Positions 55,437 through 64,000 of a DNA stretch of 64,000 nt are shown here, in pieces. The notes under the pieces are model-generated. The model ran no database searches, was not told the DNA's origin, and was given only the letters and a program-made list of their open reading frames with translations. The position numbers and the translations under genes were made by a program. The DNA is taken from positions 124,001 to 188,000 of the forward strand of contig NZ_BAMW01000030.1 in assembly GCF_000963945.1 (NCBI RefSeq). The letters are read 5' to 3'. The number at the start of each line of letters is the position of its first letter. Within the stretch, counting starts at the first letter, position 1. This DNA is from Acetobacter indonesiensis (lineage in GTDB: Bacteria; Pseudomonadota; Alphaproteobacteria; Acetobacterales; Acetobacteraceae).

Positions 55437-55437
55437 A

Positions 55438-57135
55438 TCAGGTGGATGGTGTGGGGGAAGGATCTAGCAACATGGCGTCTTCTCCCGCGCCCAGAGGGTA
55501 GGATGCTGCTGCTACAATATGTGTGTTCACGCGCCTCAAGTCCCGCAGCAGGGTGAGCTGATACGTTGCTGTTTCATCCTGTAATGATGTTTCGGAAGAC
55601 TCCATTACGCCTGAAATCTCGGTAGACTGCCGTTTGAGCCGATCAAAATAGGCAGAAGTTGCCTCAATTTCCACATCGCGGAAAAAGTCTTTCTGTCCAG
55701 ACAGTGGGTTGTTTTCCACACTCTGCTGGCCAATCAGAATTGTGGCGCAGATGTTCAGGTTGTGCGTCAGTTGTTGCGTCATGCTCAGAACCGGGCGCAA
55801 CAGGTCAGGCGGTAGCACAATCCTCTGACGCGCCATTTTTTGCACCATTGGTACAAGGCTGCGGTCAACAATATCTTCCGCATGCAGCATCTGGGTGCAG
55901 AAGGCCAGAATGTCTTCCGCCCGCTCCATCTCCGGCTGGCTGGCATTGTCCGGGTCCAGCCCCGCAAGATACGAGCGTATTGCTGCCCCTAGATCCTCCA
56001 TGGCGTTGCCAAGCGGTCGTGCTGCCCCGGCCTTGGCGGGGTCTGTGGTGCGGAGGCCATCCTGCATGGCGCCCAACATTGCTCCTAACAGGTCACACAA
56101 ACGCATAGCTTCGCGGGTTGCGCTGCCAATGGCCAGTTGGGGCGCTTTATCAAGCAAAAGGCGGTCAAGATAACGCGGCGTGCCCGGAGAAGCCTGTTTG
56201 TTTTCTGGTGGGGTTGGAATAAGCCGGATCATCAGGCGGGCATAATGGCTCAGGGCGGGCATCATCAGAACCGCCAGCCCGATATTGAACAGCGTATGGA
56301 AGTCCGCAACCTGTCGGGCTGCATCGGGTTCCAGACGGGTCATAAGGGCGCTGATAAACGGCAAAGCCGGCACCAGCAGAAGAGCCCCCACGCAGCGGAC
56401 CAGAAGATTCCCCATGGAAATACGCCGTGCCGTTGGGTCGGTGCGGCTGCCTTCCATCACGGGGTTAATGGAGGTGCCGATATTTGCGCCCAGCACCAAC
56501 GCCAATGCGGTTTCAAGCGGAATGGTGCCACTGGTGGCAAATGTTGTTACCAACATGACTGTGGCGACCGAGGAATGGCTGATCCATGTCAGAACAGCAC
56601 CCAGCAGAATGGCCGCCAGATCATGAGAGTTCATGGAGGCCAGAACCGCTGTTAACTCAGGCTTCTGGGTATAAGGGGTCAGGAGTGTCAGAAATTGCCG
56701 CAGGGACAGCAGAATCAACCCAAGCCCGATAAACACACGCCCGGAATCCCGCCATGCCCCCTGACTGCGCCGGAACAGCATGACACCCGTCAGCACAAAC
56801 GCTGGCGCAATGGAGGACACATCAAAGGATAGCAGTTGTACAATCAGCGTCGTGCCAACATTAGCCCCCAGCATGACGGCCAACGCAGGAGCAAGGTCAA
56901 GCTGCCCACGGGCTGCCAGACCGGTAATCATCAACCCAGTGGCGGTGGAGGACTGCAGAACAGCAGTAATGCCAAGCCCGGTCAGGAAGGCCTGAAACCG
57001 ATTGCCCAACATGCGGGCCAGCAGGCTGTTCAGCCTTGCGCCGCAGGCCCGCTGTACCCCTGTCTGCACCATATGCACGCCCCACAGCAGCAGGGCGACA
57101 CTTCCGGCCAGATCAACAAGGGTCAGCAATTCCAA
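55438..57135 (-). CDS. Na/Pi cotransporter family protein with PhoU-like domain
   Basis: 565 residues. Two inverted Na/Pi repeats with the QSS motif (AVLQSSTATGLMITGLA and SHSSVATVMLVTTFA) and eight or so hydrophobic segments occupy residues 1-310. The C-terminal 230 residues form a cytoplasmic PhoU-like helical domain. This is the YjbB/NptA architecture, usually a phosphate exporter or Na+-coupled phosphate carrier. It is the second phosphate-related locus of the window. Confidence 0.9.
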   Translation of the reverse strand: MELLTLVDLAGSVALLLWGVHMVQTGVQRACGARLNSLLARMLGNRFQAFLTGLGITAVLQSSTATGLMITGLAARGQLDLAPALAVMLGANVGTTLIVQLLSFDVSSIAPAFVLTGVMLFRRSQGAWRDSGRVFIGLGLILLSLRQFLTLLTPYTQKPELTAVLASMNSHDLAAILLGAVLTWISHSSVATVMLVTTFATSGTIPLETALALVLGANIGTSINPVMEGSRTDPTARRISMGNLLVRCVGALLLVPALPFISALMTRLEPDAARQVADFHTLFNIGLAVLMMPALSHYARLMIRLIPTPPENKQASPGTPRYLDRLLLDKAPQLAIGSATREAMRLCDLLGAMLGAMQDGLRTTDPAKAGAARPLGNAMEDLGAAIRSYLAGLDPDNASQPEMERAEDILAFCTQMLHAEDIVDRSLVPMVQKMARQRIVLPPDLLRPVLSMTQQLTHNLNICATILIGQQSVENNPLSGQKDFFRDVEIEATSAYFDRLKRQSTEISGVMESSETSLQDETATYQLTLLRDLRRVNTHIVAAASYPLGAGEDAMLLDPSPTPST

Positions 57136-57206
57136 GGGCTATGGTCCTTCGGGTTTCAGCGGGCACATGGCCCGAAGAAACGCGCAGAACGCTTCGGGCC
57201 CGTGGG

Positions 57207-60200
57207 TCAGATTGTGAAATATTTGGCGCGCTTGTTCATGATGACAAGCGCAGACGTGGACTGTTCCGGGTGAAGCTGGTCCCCATCCGTCAGGGAAACA
57301 CCGATACGCTCCGCGCCCAGCAGGCCCAGAATAGGGTGTTGATCTTCCAGCTTTGGGCAGGCCGGATAACCGAAGGAATAACGTGACCCCCGATACCCCT
57401 GCTGCAACAGAGCATCCATGTCACGGGAATCTTCCGCTGCAAAACCCAGTTCGGCACGAATACGCTTATGGGTGTATTCTGCCATGGCTTCTGCCACTTC
57501 AACGGACAGACCGTGTAGGTACAGATAATCCTGATAACGGTTTTCTTCAAACCAGTCGCGGGCAATGTCAGACGCTTTCTGCCCAACCGTGACAACCTGC
57601 AGGGCCACAACATCCCGCTCTGGGTCGGAGATATCCCGCACAAAGTCAGCCACACACTCTCCGTCTTCACGGGGCTGGCGCGGCAGAGTGAAGCGGGCAG
57701 CTTCGGTGATGCCATCTTCTTCAAACAGAATCAGGTCGTTGCCGTCACCAGCGGCTTTCCAGTAGCCGTAAGCTGCCTGTGGGCGCAGAATGTTTTCTTT
57801 GGCGGCGAGGTCAAGCATACGGCGCAGAATGGGGCGCAGTTCCTGCTTTGACCACACCATGAAATCTTCCAGCGAACGGCCCTGTTTTCTGAACCCCCAC
57901 TGAAACTGATAAAGCGAACGCTCGTTCAGGAAAGGAATGACGGCGTCTGTCGGGGCTTCAATAACCTTGCTACCCCAGAAAGGTGGCACAAGGCGTGGTT
58001 CGTCAGCGGTTATGCGTTCACGCCGGGCCTTGGCAAGGGCCGGGTTAATAGGCGCATAGCCGCGTGTTTCAGCCTGTTCTGGCGTACGGGCGCTTTTGCG
58101 CGTCGCCTTGCCTTCACGGCGCTTGCTGATGGCGGCCAGATAATCGTCAAACTTGTTCTGCGTGATCTGGTCCATCAGGGTCAGACCGTCGAAGGCGTCG
58201 CGTGCATAGGCGACGCGGCCTGTGGGGCTGTAAGATGCCACACAGTCTTCTTCCACATAGTTGCGGGTCAGCGCTGCGCCACCCAACAGCACGGGAACAT
58301 CCAACCCACCACGGCTGATTTCTTCCAGGTTTTCCCGCATGATAACGGTTGATTTCACCAGCAGGCCTGACATGCCAATTGCATGTGCTTTCTCGCGTTT
58401 AGCGGCTTCAATCATGTCGGCCACAGGGACCTTGATACCCAGATTAACAACTTTATAGCCGTTGTTGGTCAGGATGATATCAACCAGATTTTTACCGATA
58501 TCATGCACATCGCCTTTAACGGTTGCGAGGACAATGGTGCCGCGTTGTTGACCGTCCGCCCGTTCCATATGGGGCTCAAGCCACGCGACAGCGGCCTTCA
58601 TGGTTTCGGCAGATTGCAACACGAACGGTAGCTGCATCTTCCCTGCGCCGAACAGTTCCCCAACAACCTTCATACCGTCCAGCAGAACCGTATTGATGAT
58701 ATCGAGCGGGGAAAGGCGCGTCATGGCTTCTTCAAGGTCTGTTTCCAGTCCCTTGCGGTCACCATCAACAATGCGGTCTTTCAGACGGTCTTCTGCGGTT
58801 TCAGCCCGTTTACGCTGCACGGCTTCAGACGCTTTACGGTCTGCGAACATAGCCAGCAGGGTTTGCAGCGGGTCATAGTCTGCGGTGCGGCGGTCAAAAA
58901 TCAGGTCTTCCGCAACCTTGACCTCTTCTGGCGCAATCATATGCAGGGGGCGGATTTTTGATACATGCACAATAGCGGCGGTCATCCCGGCCCGCACTGC
59001 GTGGTCCAGATAAACCGAATTCAGCACTGCACGCGCGGCCGGGTTCAACCCGAAGGAAATGTTTGAAAGACCAAGCACAATCTGCACATCCGGGAAGTTG
59101 TCCCGGATCATTTTAATGCCTTCCAGCGTCCATACGCCCAGTTTGCGGTCATCTTCCGCGCCTGTGGCAATGGTGAAGGTCAGCGGGTCAATCATCAGGT
59201 CAGATTGCGGCAAGCCATATGTGTCGCAGGCAAACGTGATCAGCCGTTCGGCAATGCGCAGCTTGTCTTCGGGGCGACGCGCCATGCCTTCTTCGTCAAT
59301 GGTCAATGCGACCACTGCTGCGCCAAACTTGCGGGCCAATGTCAGACGATCAGCCGCCGGGCCTTCTCCATCTTCAAAGTTGATGGAGTTGATAATCGGC
59401 TTGCCGCCATGTAGTTTCAACGCAGCTTCAATAACCGGCGTTTCCGTTGAATCGATAACCAGCGGTGCATTGACCGATGACGTGAAGCGTTTGATCACCT
59501 CATCCATTTCGGCCCGTTCATTCCGGCCGACAAAGGCTGTGCAGACATCCAGCGCGTTTGAGCCTTCCTTGGCCTGTTCACGACCAAGGGCAACGCAGCC
59601 ATCCCAGTCATGGGCTTCCTGAAGTTCGCGCCATTTTTTCGAGCCGTTGGCGTTGCAACGCTCACCAATGGAGAAATACGCGTTTTCCTGCCGTAAAGGC
59701 ACCTGATTATACAGGCTGGCAACGGACGGCACCCAGACAGACGTGCGACGCACAGGGGCTGGGCGATGGTGGCCACTGCCTTCTGCACGGCGGCGGAGCA
59801 TGGCATCAAGCGCTGCAATATGCGGGGTGGATGTGCCACAGCACCCGCCAATAAGGTTCAGTCCATCTTCAACAATGAAACGCTCAACCCAAGTGGCCAT
59901 TTCTGCCGGAGTTAGCGGGTAGTGAGTCTGACCGTCTACCAGTTCAGGTAAACCGGCATTCGGCTGCACTGAAATAAGACGCGGCCAGTTCTCACTCAAC
60001 CAGCGGACATGCTCGGCCATTTCCTGCGGGCCTGTGGCGCAGTTCAAGCCCATCAAATCAACATCCAGGCTATGAACAACCGTGGTTGCCGCAGCGATAT
60101 CTGGTCCAACCAGCAGAGTGCCTGTGGTTTCAACAGTGACCTGCACAAAAATGGGCGTCTTTGTTTCCATTTCAGCGCGGGCAATTTTCATGCCGTTAAC

Positions 60201-60713
60201 CGCCGCCTTGATCTGAAGCGTGTCCTGACAGGTTTCAATCAGAATGGCATCCACGCCACCTTCAATCAGGCCACGCCCTTGTTCGGCAAGGGCTGCTTCA
60301 AGCGTGTCATAATCAATGTTGCCAAGCGACGGCAGCTTGGTGCCCGGCCCGACGGAACCAATAACGTAGCGGGTACGTCCATCCGCAAAGCTGTCTGCTG
60401 CTTCCCGCGCCAGAATGGCGGAGGTGCGATTGATCTCACGGGTCTTGTCTGTCAGCCCGAACTCACCCAATGTAATGGGAGACCCCCCGAAGGTATTGGT
60501 CTCGACCATGTCCGCCCCGGCCTCATAATAGCCACGGTGAATTTCACGGATCAGTTCAGGGCGTGACAGCGTCAGGATTTCGGTACAGTTCTCTTGCCCC
60601 CAGTAATCACGTGTCAAATCCAGATCAAGCATCTGAATGCGCGACCCCATTCCACCATCACACAGTAGAACCTGTTCATGCAGGGCATCAAGAAGCGGAA
60701 GACGAGAAGACAT
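57207..60713 (-). CDS. metH: Cobalamin-dependent methionine synthase
   Basis: 1168 residues from ATG 60713 (ATG 60722 also possible). Domain order is complete: homocysteine-binding with the zinc pair in GGCCGTSTPH (near residue 290), pterin-binding, cobalamin cap and Rossmann with the cobalt-ligand H737 in GDVHDIGKN, and the C-terminal reactivation domain with RPAAxG-like RPQAAYGYW. It transfers methyl from methyl-THF to homocysteine. No cobalamin or SAM riboswitch motif was recognised in its leader. Confidence 0.97.
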   Translation of the reverse strand: MSSRLPLLDALHEQVLLCDGGMGSRIQMLDLDLTRDYWGQENCTEILTLSRPELIREIHRGYYEAGADMVETNTFGGSPITLGEFGLTDKTREINRTSAILAREAADSFADGRTRYVIGSVGPGTKLPSLGNIDYDTLEAALAEQGRGLIEGGVDAILIETCQDTLQIKAAVNGMKIARAEMETKTPIFVQVTVETTGTLLVGPDIAAATTVVHSLDVDLMGLNCATGPQEMAEHVRWLSENWPRLISVQPNAGLPELVDGQTHYPLTPAEMATWVERFIVEDGLNLIGGCCGTSTPHIAALDAMLRRRAEGSGHHRPAPVRRTSVWVPSVASLYNQVPLRQENAYFSIGERCNANGSKKWRELQEAHDWDGCVALGREQAKEGSNALDVCTAFVGRNERAEMDEVIKRFTSSVNAPLVIDSTETPVIEAALKLHGGKPIINSINFEDGEGPAADRLTLARKFGAAVVALTIDEEGMARRPEDKLRIAERLITFACDTYGLPQSDLMIDPLTFTIATGAEDDRKLGVWTLEGIKMIRDNFPDVQIVLGLSNISFGLNPAARAVLNSVYLDHAVRAGMTAAIVHVSKIRPLHMIAPEEVKVAEDLIFDRRTADYDPLQTLLAMFADRKASEAVQRKRAETAEDRLKDRIVDGDRKGLETDLEEAMTRLSPLDIINTVLLDGMKVVGELFGAGKMQLPFVLQSAETMKAAVAWLEPHMERADGQQRGTIVLATVKGDVHDIGKNLVDIILTNNGYKVVNLGIKVPVADMIEAAKREKAHAIGMSGLLVKSTVIMRENLEEISRGGLDVPVLLGGAALTRNYVEEDCVASYSPTGRVAYARDAFDGLTLMDQITQNKFDDYLAAISKRREGKATRKSARTPEQAETRGYAPINPALAKARRERITADEPRLVPPFWGSKVIEAPTDAVIPFLNERSLYQFQWGFRKQGRSLEDFMVWSKQELRPILRRMLDLAAKENILRPQAAYGYWKAAGDGNDLILFEEDGITEAARFTLPRQPREDGECVADFVRDISDPERDVVALQVVTVGQKASDIARDWFEENRYQDYLYLHGLSVEVAEAMAEYTHKRIRAELGFAAEDSRDMDALLQQGYRGSRYSFGYPACPKLEDQHPILGLLGAERIGVSLTDGDQLHPEQSTSALVIMNKRAKYFTI

Positions 60714-61364
60714 GGCATCCATGGAGCAAGAAAAGGGGGGGAAGACCCTGCCAGACAGGGGCCAGACAGAAAGCAGGACGTTATTCCAGACAGAAGCCCC
60801 GCTGTCCACCACTGCCTTCTGGAAAGGGCAAACGGATGCCCGCATTCCACTGCGGATAGTCACAATGGCAGAAAGTCAGTTCTGTGTCCGTGATGATGCT
60901 GTGGCAATTTTCGTGAATAATGAGTGCCCTTCTGAACGTGGCGGGGAATGGCTGGAAATAAAACACTGGAGCGGCATAATAACGTCGAAATCCCAGCACG
61001 GCGGTGGTTGTCTCTGTTGCTCCGGACTGGACGGATTAGGTCGATTTTTGATCGCTTTATTTCAAGAACGGGCGCGAGGGATGTGTAATTTTTTTCGTAA
61101 CGCAGTAATTGCGTGCTCTTCTACGCAGAAAGACGCCGTAATAGATATGATCCTGTCAGATTCAGTTGTGACATCACTTTATGGATTACAGCCAGTTTCT
61201 GGCCGTTTTTCCTGTGACAGTTGAATAAAAAAGACATTCTAGGCTTCAGGAAGCCAAGAAAGACTTTGAGGTCAATCGCGCTCCCTGTCATAAGAACGTA
61301 TCCGGCGGGTGGCTTGCGAGCAGTGTCGGGTCATAGAGAGTAGGTTTTTTCAAAAGGGTTGTTC
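60714..61364. other. 650-base intergenic region between divergent metH and type I secretion operon
   Basis: No convincing gene is present. A long-range stem (TTCCAGA 60784-60790 with TCTGGAA 60818-60824) lies in the metH leader. The second half is AT-rich and probably holds the secretion-operon promoter, but I see no strong -35/-10 pair. Frames across this stretch have odd composition and no domain resemblance. Confidence 0.6.
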
Positions 61365-63626
61365 GTGAACCAGTCTGACCATGTGCCTGAGGTTGCCGGC
61401 TCTTCTTCTGATTCAGATCATGAGACCTCGTCCCGTATAAGCCCCACCATGATTCGTCTGAAGGCCGTTCTGGCCGCGGCGCACTATCATGGTCTTGTGC
61501 TGGATATTCAGGATTTCGCGGCAGACCCCGAAGAAGATAGTCCTTCACCTGCGACCCTATGTCGTTGGCTGGAAGAGCAGGGCGCTGTTGCCAAGGGTAT
61601 GCGGATCAAGTGGCGTTACTTGGTCAAAATGACCAATTCGCCCCCGATCGTGCTGATGTTCAGAGACGGCTCCGCTGCCCTTATGGTCAATGCCTCGCCT
61701 GAGCGAGGGGTCGTGTGGCTGCGTGATCCCCTGAAGGGAGAGGGAGCAACCCCGGTTCCAGTTGACGAACTAAGGCTCAGTCGTATCTGGACAGGTGACG
61801 TTCTTCTGATCAAGCGGCGTCAGGATGAGTCGGAAGCTGATGCGCCAATTGGGTTCGCGTGGCTTGCCAAAATGGTTTTGCGGGAAAAAAAATCTCTGCG
61901 GGATATCGCAATCGCGTCGATGACGCTGAGCATCCTGCAAATATTTCCACCTCTGATTGTCATGCAGGTAGTCGATAAAGTGGTAAATTATCACTCAATG
62001 TCGACGCTTATTTCGATTAGTGGAATTATAGTGGTCTTCTCGTTTTATGAAGTTTTGCTGAGTTATGGACGGCGTGAGTTGTCGATGGTTTTGACAACGC
62101 GCATTGATTCTCGCCTTTCATTGCACCTTTTTAGTCGACTTGTTGCGCTGCCGCTTGAATATTTCGAACGACAGCAGGCAGGTAACCTTCTCGGTCGTGT
62201 GTTGGCAATCTATAAGGTACGCGATTTTTTGACAGGTCGTCTAATGACGACCTTTCTTGATTTATTTACTCTTGTTGTTGTTCTACCGTTCCTGTTTTAT
62301 TTAAGCTCGACTCTTGCTTGGATGACTGTGGCAGCAGCTGGTTTGATCGGCCTGATAGTTTTAATTTTCATGAGGCCAGTTTCAAAAATAATGAATAAGC
62401 AAGTTCTTGCCGAACGTGACCGAGGGGCTATTTTATACGAAACCGTTGCTGGTATCCGTACTCTTAAGACTCTTGCCCTTGAAAACAGCCGCAAGCAGAC
62501 GTGGGATGAAGTGACAGCTAAAGTTGTGAGGTGGAAGCTGGCTTTGGGGCGGATGACAAACTGGCCTCAGACTTTGGTTATGCCATTAGATCTTTTTATT
62601 AATCGTGGCATTATTTTGGTCGGTGCTTATCTTGCATTGACAAGTCCGGGATCGGTCGGTGTCGGTGCTCTGGTTGCTTTCATGATGCTAGGTGGTCGAG
62701 TGGCAAGTCCTTTGGTTGGCCTAGCCAAGTTACTTGAAGATTTCACAGAAGTTACCACCTCTCTTGGAGAAGCTGCTTCTGTTTTAAATAAGCCTAATGA
62801 GACTAAAGCTTTGACTACCGGTATGAGACCACGGATTAAAGGGGCGCTTTCATTTGAAGGTGTAAACTTTACATATCCAGCGGCAACAACACTTGCTTTG
62901 AAAAATGTAAATTTCGAGATTCCAGCGGGTACAATGCTGGGTCTGGTCGGGCGAAGCGGCTCTGGGAAATCGACTATTACCCGTCTCTTACAAGGGGTTA
63001 GTCGTTCTTACACCGGCTATTTAAAGCTGGATGGTGTTGATCTTCGTGAGATAAACCTGACTCATCTACGGCGGTCTTTCGGTGTTGTTCTTCAAGATAA
63101 CTTTTTGTTCCGTGGGACTATCCGGGAAAATATTACAGCTGGTCGTCCAGGTTACACAATTGATGATGTCGTGCGTGCTGCGCGATTGGCGGGTGCTGAA
63201 GAATTTATTGAACGTATGCCTGCTGGTTATGAAACATTTATTGAAGAAGGCTCCACCAATATTTCAGGTGGCCAGCGTCAGCGTCTCGCTATTGCGCGAG
63301 CGGTTATTACTGATCCTAAATTGATGATATTGGATGAAGCCACGTCTGCTCTCGATCCAGAAAGTGAAGCGTTGGTGAACGCCAATCTTGAACGTATTGG
63401 CCAGGGCAGAACAATGGTGATTGTCTCGCACCGCCTCTCCTCCCTTGTTAATTGTGACCAGATTTGCGTTATGGAGCGAGGTTCTGTAGCTGACATCGCT
63501 CCTCATGATGTGTTGCTTGAGCGGTGTGATATTTATCGTACGCTTTGGATGCAGCAGAATCGTCATACTGAAGGGCGTCATAGAAATTCTGGCGACGCGT
63601 CTTCTCTGATTGCAGAAGGTGAGTGA
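61365..63626 (+). CDS. Type I secretion ABC transporter with C39-like domain
   Basis: 753 residues from GTG 61365 (AAAAGGG upstream; TTG 61359 also possible). Residues 1-150 resemble the C39 peptidase fold, but the catalytic Cys is missing (the corresponding block reads LKAVLAAAHYHGLVLDIQDF), so it is probably a C39-like docking domain as in HlyB/LapB. Six membrane helices lie at about 160-470. The nucleotide-binding domain has Walker A GRSGSGKST (near residue 529), signature ISGGQRQRLAIARA and Walker B LMILDEATSALDPES. The first 600 bases are GC-rich; from about 61970 the codons become markedly A/T-rich. Confidence 0.92.
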   Translation: MNQSDHVPEVAGSSSDSDHETSSRISPTMIRLKAVLAAAHYHGLVLDIQDFAADPEEDSPSPATLCRWLEEQGAVAKGMRIKWRYLVKMTNSPPIVLMFRDGSAALMVNASPERGVVWLRDPLKGEGATPVPVDELRLSRIWTGDVLLIKRRQDESEADAPIGFAWLAKMVLREKKSLRDIAIASMTLSILQIFPPLIVMQVVDKVVNYHSMSTLISISGIIVVFSFYEVLLSYGRRELSMVLTTRIDSRLSLHLFSRLVALPLEYFERQQAGNLLGRVLAIYKVRDFLTGRLMTTFLDLFTLVVVLPFLFYLSSTLAWMTVAAAGLIGLIVLIFMRPVSKIMNKQVLAERDRGAILYETVAGIRTLKTLALENSRKQTWDEVTAKVVRWKLALGRMTNWPQTLVMPLDLFINRGIILVGAYLALTSPGSVGVGALVAFMMLGGRVASPLVGLAKLLEDFTEVTTSLGEAASVLNKPNETKALTTGMRPRIKGALSFEGVNFTYPAATTLALKNVNFEIPAGTMLGLVGRSGSGKSTITRLLQGVSRSYTGYLKLDGVDLREINLTHLRRSFGVVLQDNFLFRGTIRENITAGRPGYTIDDVVRAARLAGAEEFIERMPAGYETFIEEGSTNISGGQRQRLAIARAVITDPKLMILDEATSALDPESEALVNANLERIGQGRTMVIVSHRLSSLVNCDQICVMERGSVADIAPHDVLLERCDIYRTLWMQQNRHTEGRHRNSGDASSLIAEGE

Positions 63627-63629
63627 GTC

Positions 63630-64000
63630 ATGAGCAATAATGACCTTATTAAATCTGACAACACGCCAGCTTCAGAAAACAATACCGAGAAGTCAGTCGA
63701 TTTTCTGCGCCAGGCAGATGATCCGTATGCGCAGGGAGATATGCCGCCGGCTCTATTGGAGTTTCATTCCCCGACTGCTGCTCTCGTTAATCTGCCTCCT
63801 ACCGCTTCTGCGCAGTACATTACTTGGGTTATCGGAGCTTTGGTTCTTTCGTCCGTAGCTGTAATGACCGTTTTTCCTTTAGATCGCGTTGTTTCTACTC
63901 AGGGAAAAATTGTCTCTATTGAGCCATCATTGGAAGTGCAGCCTTTTGATACATCGATTATTAAGTCAATTGATGTAAATGTTGGTGATTTTGTTCATAA
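63630..64000 (+). CDS. HlyD-family membrane fusion protein, C-terminus beyond window
   Basis: At least 123 residues, beginning MSNNDLIKSDNTPASENNTE, with a disordered N-terminus, a single hydrophobic helix (YITWVIGALVLSSVAVMTV) and the start of the HlyD hairpin (VVSTQGKIVSIEPSLEVQPF, then IIKSIDVNVGDFVH). It starts 3 bases after the ABC transporter stop, so the two form an operon. AT-rich like the end of the ABC gene. Confidence 0.9.
   Translation, partial: MSNNDLIKSDNTPASENNTEKSVDFLRQADDPYAQGDMPPALLEFHSPTAALVNLPPTASAQYITWVIGALVLSSVAVMTVFPLDRVVSTQGKIVSIEPSLEVQPFDTSIIKSIDVNVGDFVH

Noticed and set aside
60637-61224. Plus-strand frame running from the metH 5' end into the intergenic region
   Set aside because: Its first 80 bases are metH antisense; the rest has no signal, domain or ribosome-binding site.
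60714-61364. Cobalamin riboswitch before metH
   Set aside because: I looked for the conserved B12-box and GCCACTG elements on the metH strand and did not find them.

Overview
The window looks like chromosome from an acetic acid bacterium (Acetobacteraceae, Acetobacter-like). The reasons are a circularly permuted (alphaproteobacterial) tmRNA with the tag ANDNSEVLAVAA beside an alphaproteobacterial-type SspB, FAD-dependent ThyX, a separate F0 ATP synthase operon with both b and b' subunits, and many periplasmic and outer-membrane proteins. Base composition is in the mid-50s percent GC by eye. Most of it is ordinary core genome; no prophage, insertion sequence or CRISPR array is visible.

Layout. 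1-2.8 kb: an Lrp/AsnC regulator (cut by the window edge) divergent from alanine racemase and D-amino-acid dehydrogenase, with an inverted-repeat operator between them. 3-9 kb: a secreted glucoamylase-family (GH144-like) protein, a VOC protein, class I fumarase, SspB, the two-piece tmRNA gene and an HPP membrane protein. 9-16 kb: thyX, methionine importer metQNI, a Cys-rich secreted protein, Mrp and OpgC. 16-22.9 kb: a DegP/HtrA protease, a FUSC-type membrane protein, quinone oxidoreductase, a 37-residue membrane peptide, an autotransporter heptosyltransferase (TibC-like) and two small envelope proteins. 22.9-29.5 kb: ilvD, then pstCAB-phoU (no pstS) with a Pho-box-like site, then a lipoprotein with two aspartyl-protease folds. 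29.5-39.6 kb: an NAD(P)-binding protein, an envelope protein of unknown role, rplM-rpsI, an S10 carboxypeptidase, a tryptophan-repeat secreted protein, a DEAD-box helicase and a porin. 39.7-48.3 kb: a glyoxalase, dapF, mtaB, ftsY, the F0 operon (atpI-B-E-F'-F), and an ArnC/ArnT-like glycosyltransferase pair. 48.4-61 kb: tRNA-Thr(CGT), pqiABC, purF and cvpA, an unknown gene, a Na/Pi-cotransporter-like protein and metH. 61.4 kb to the end: a type I secretion ABC transporter and the start of its HlyD-type adaptor.

Themes. Methionine supply (metQNI, metH), phosphate (pstCAB-phoU, NptA/YjbB-like transporter), rescue of stalled ribosomes (ssrA with its degradation adaptor sspB) and envelope building or modification (OpgC, GH144-like enzyme, PqiABC, ArnC/ArnT-like pair, porin, DegP) recur. 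The least conventional items are the orphan TibC-like heptosyltransferase, the tryptophan-repeat secreted protein behind a 22-bp palindrome, the FUSC gene whose start codon lies inside a terminator-like hairpin, the two-domain aspartyl-protease lipoprotein next to phoU, and the type I secretion gene whose base composition changes inside the reading frame. I found no clear case of a wholly new multi-gene system; these are the places I would look first.
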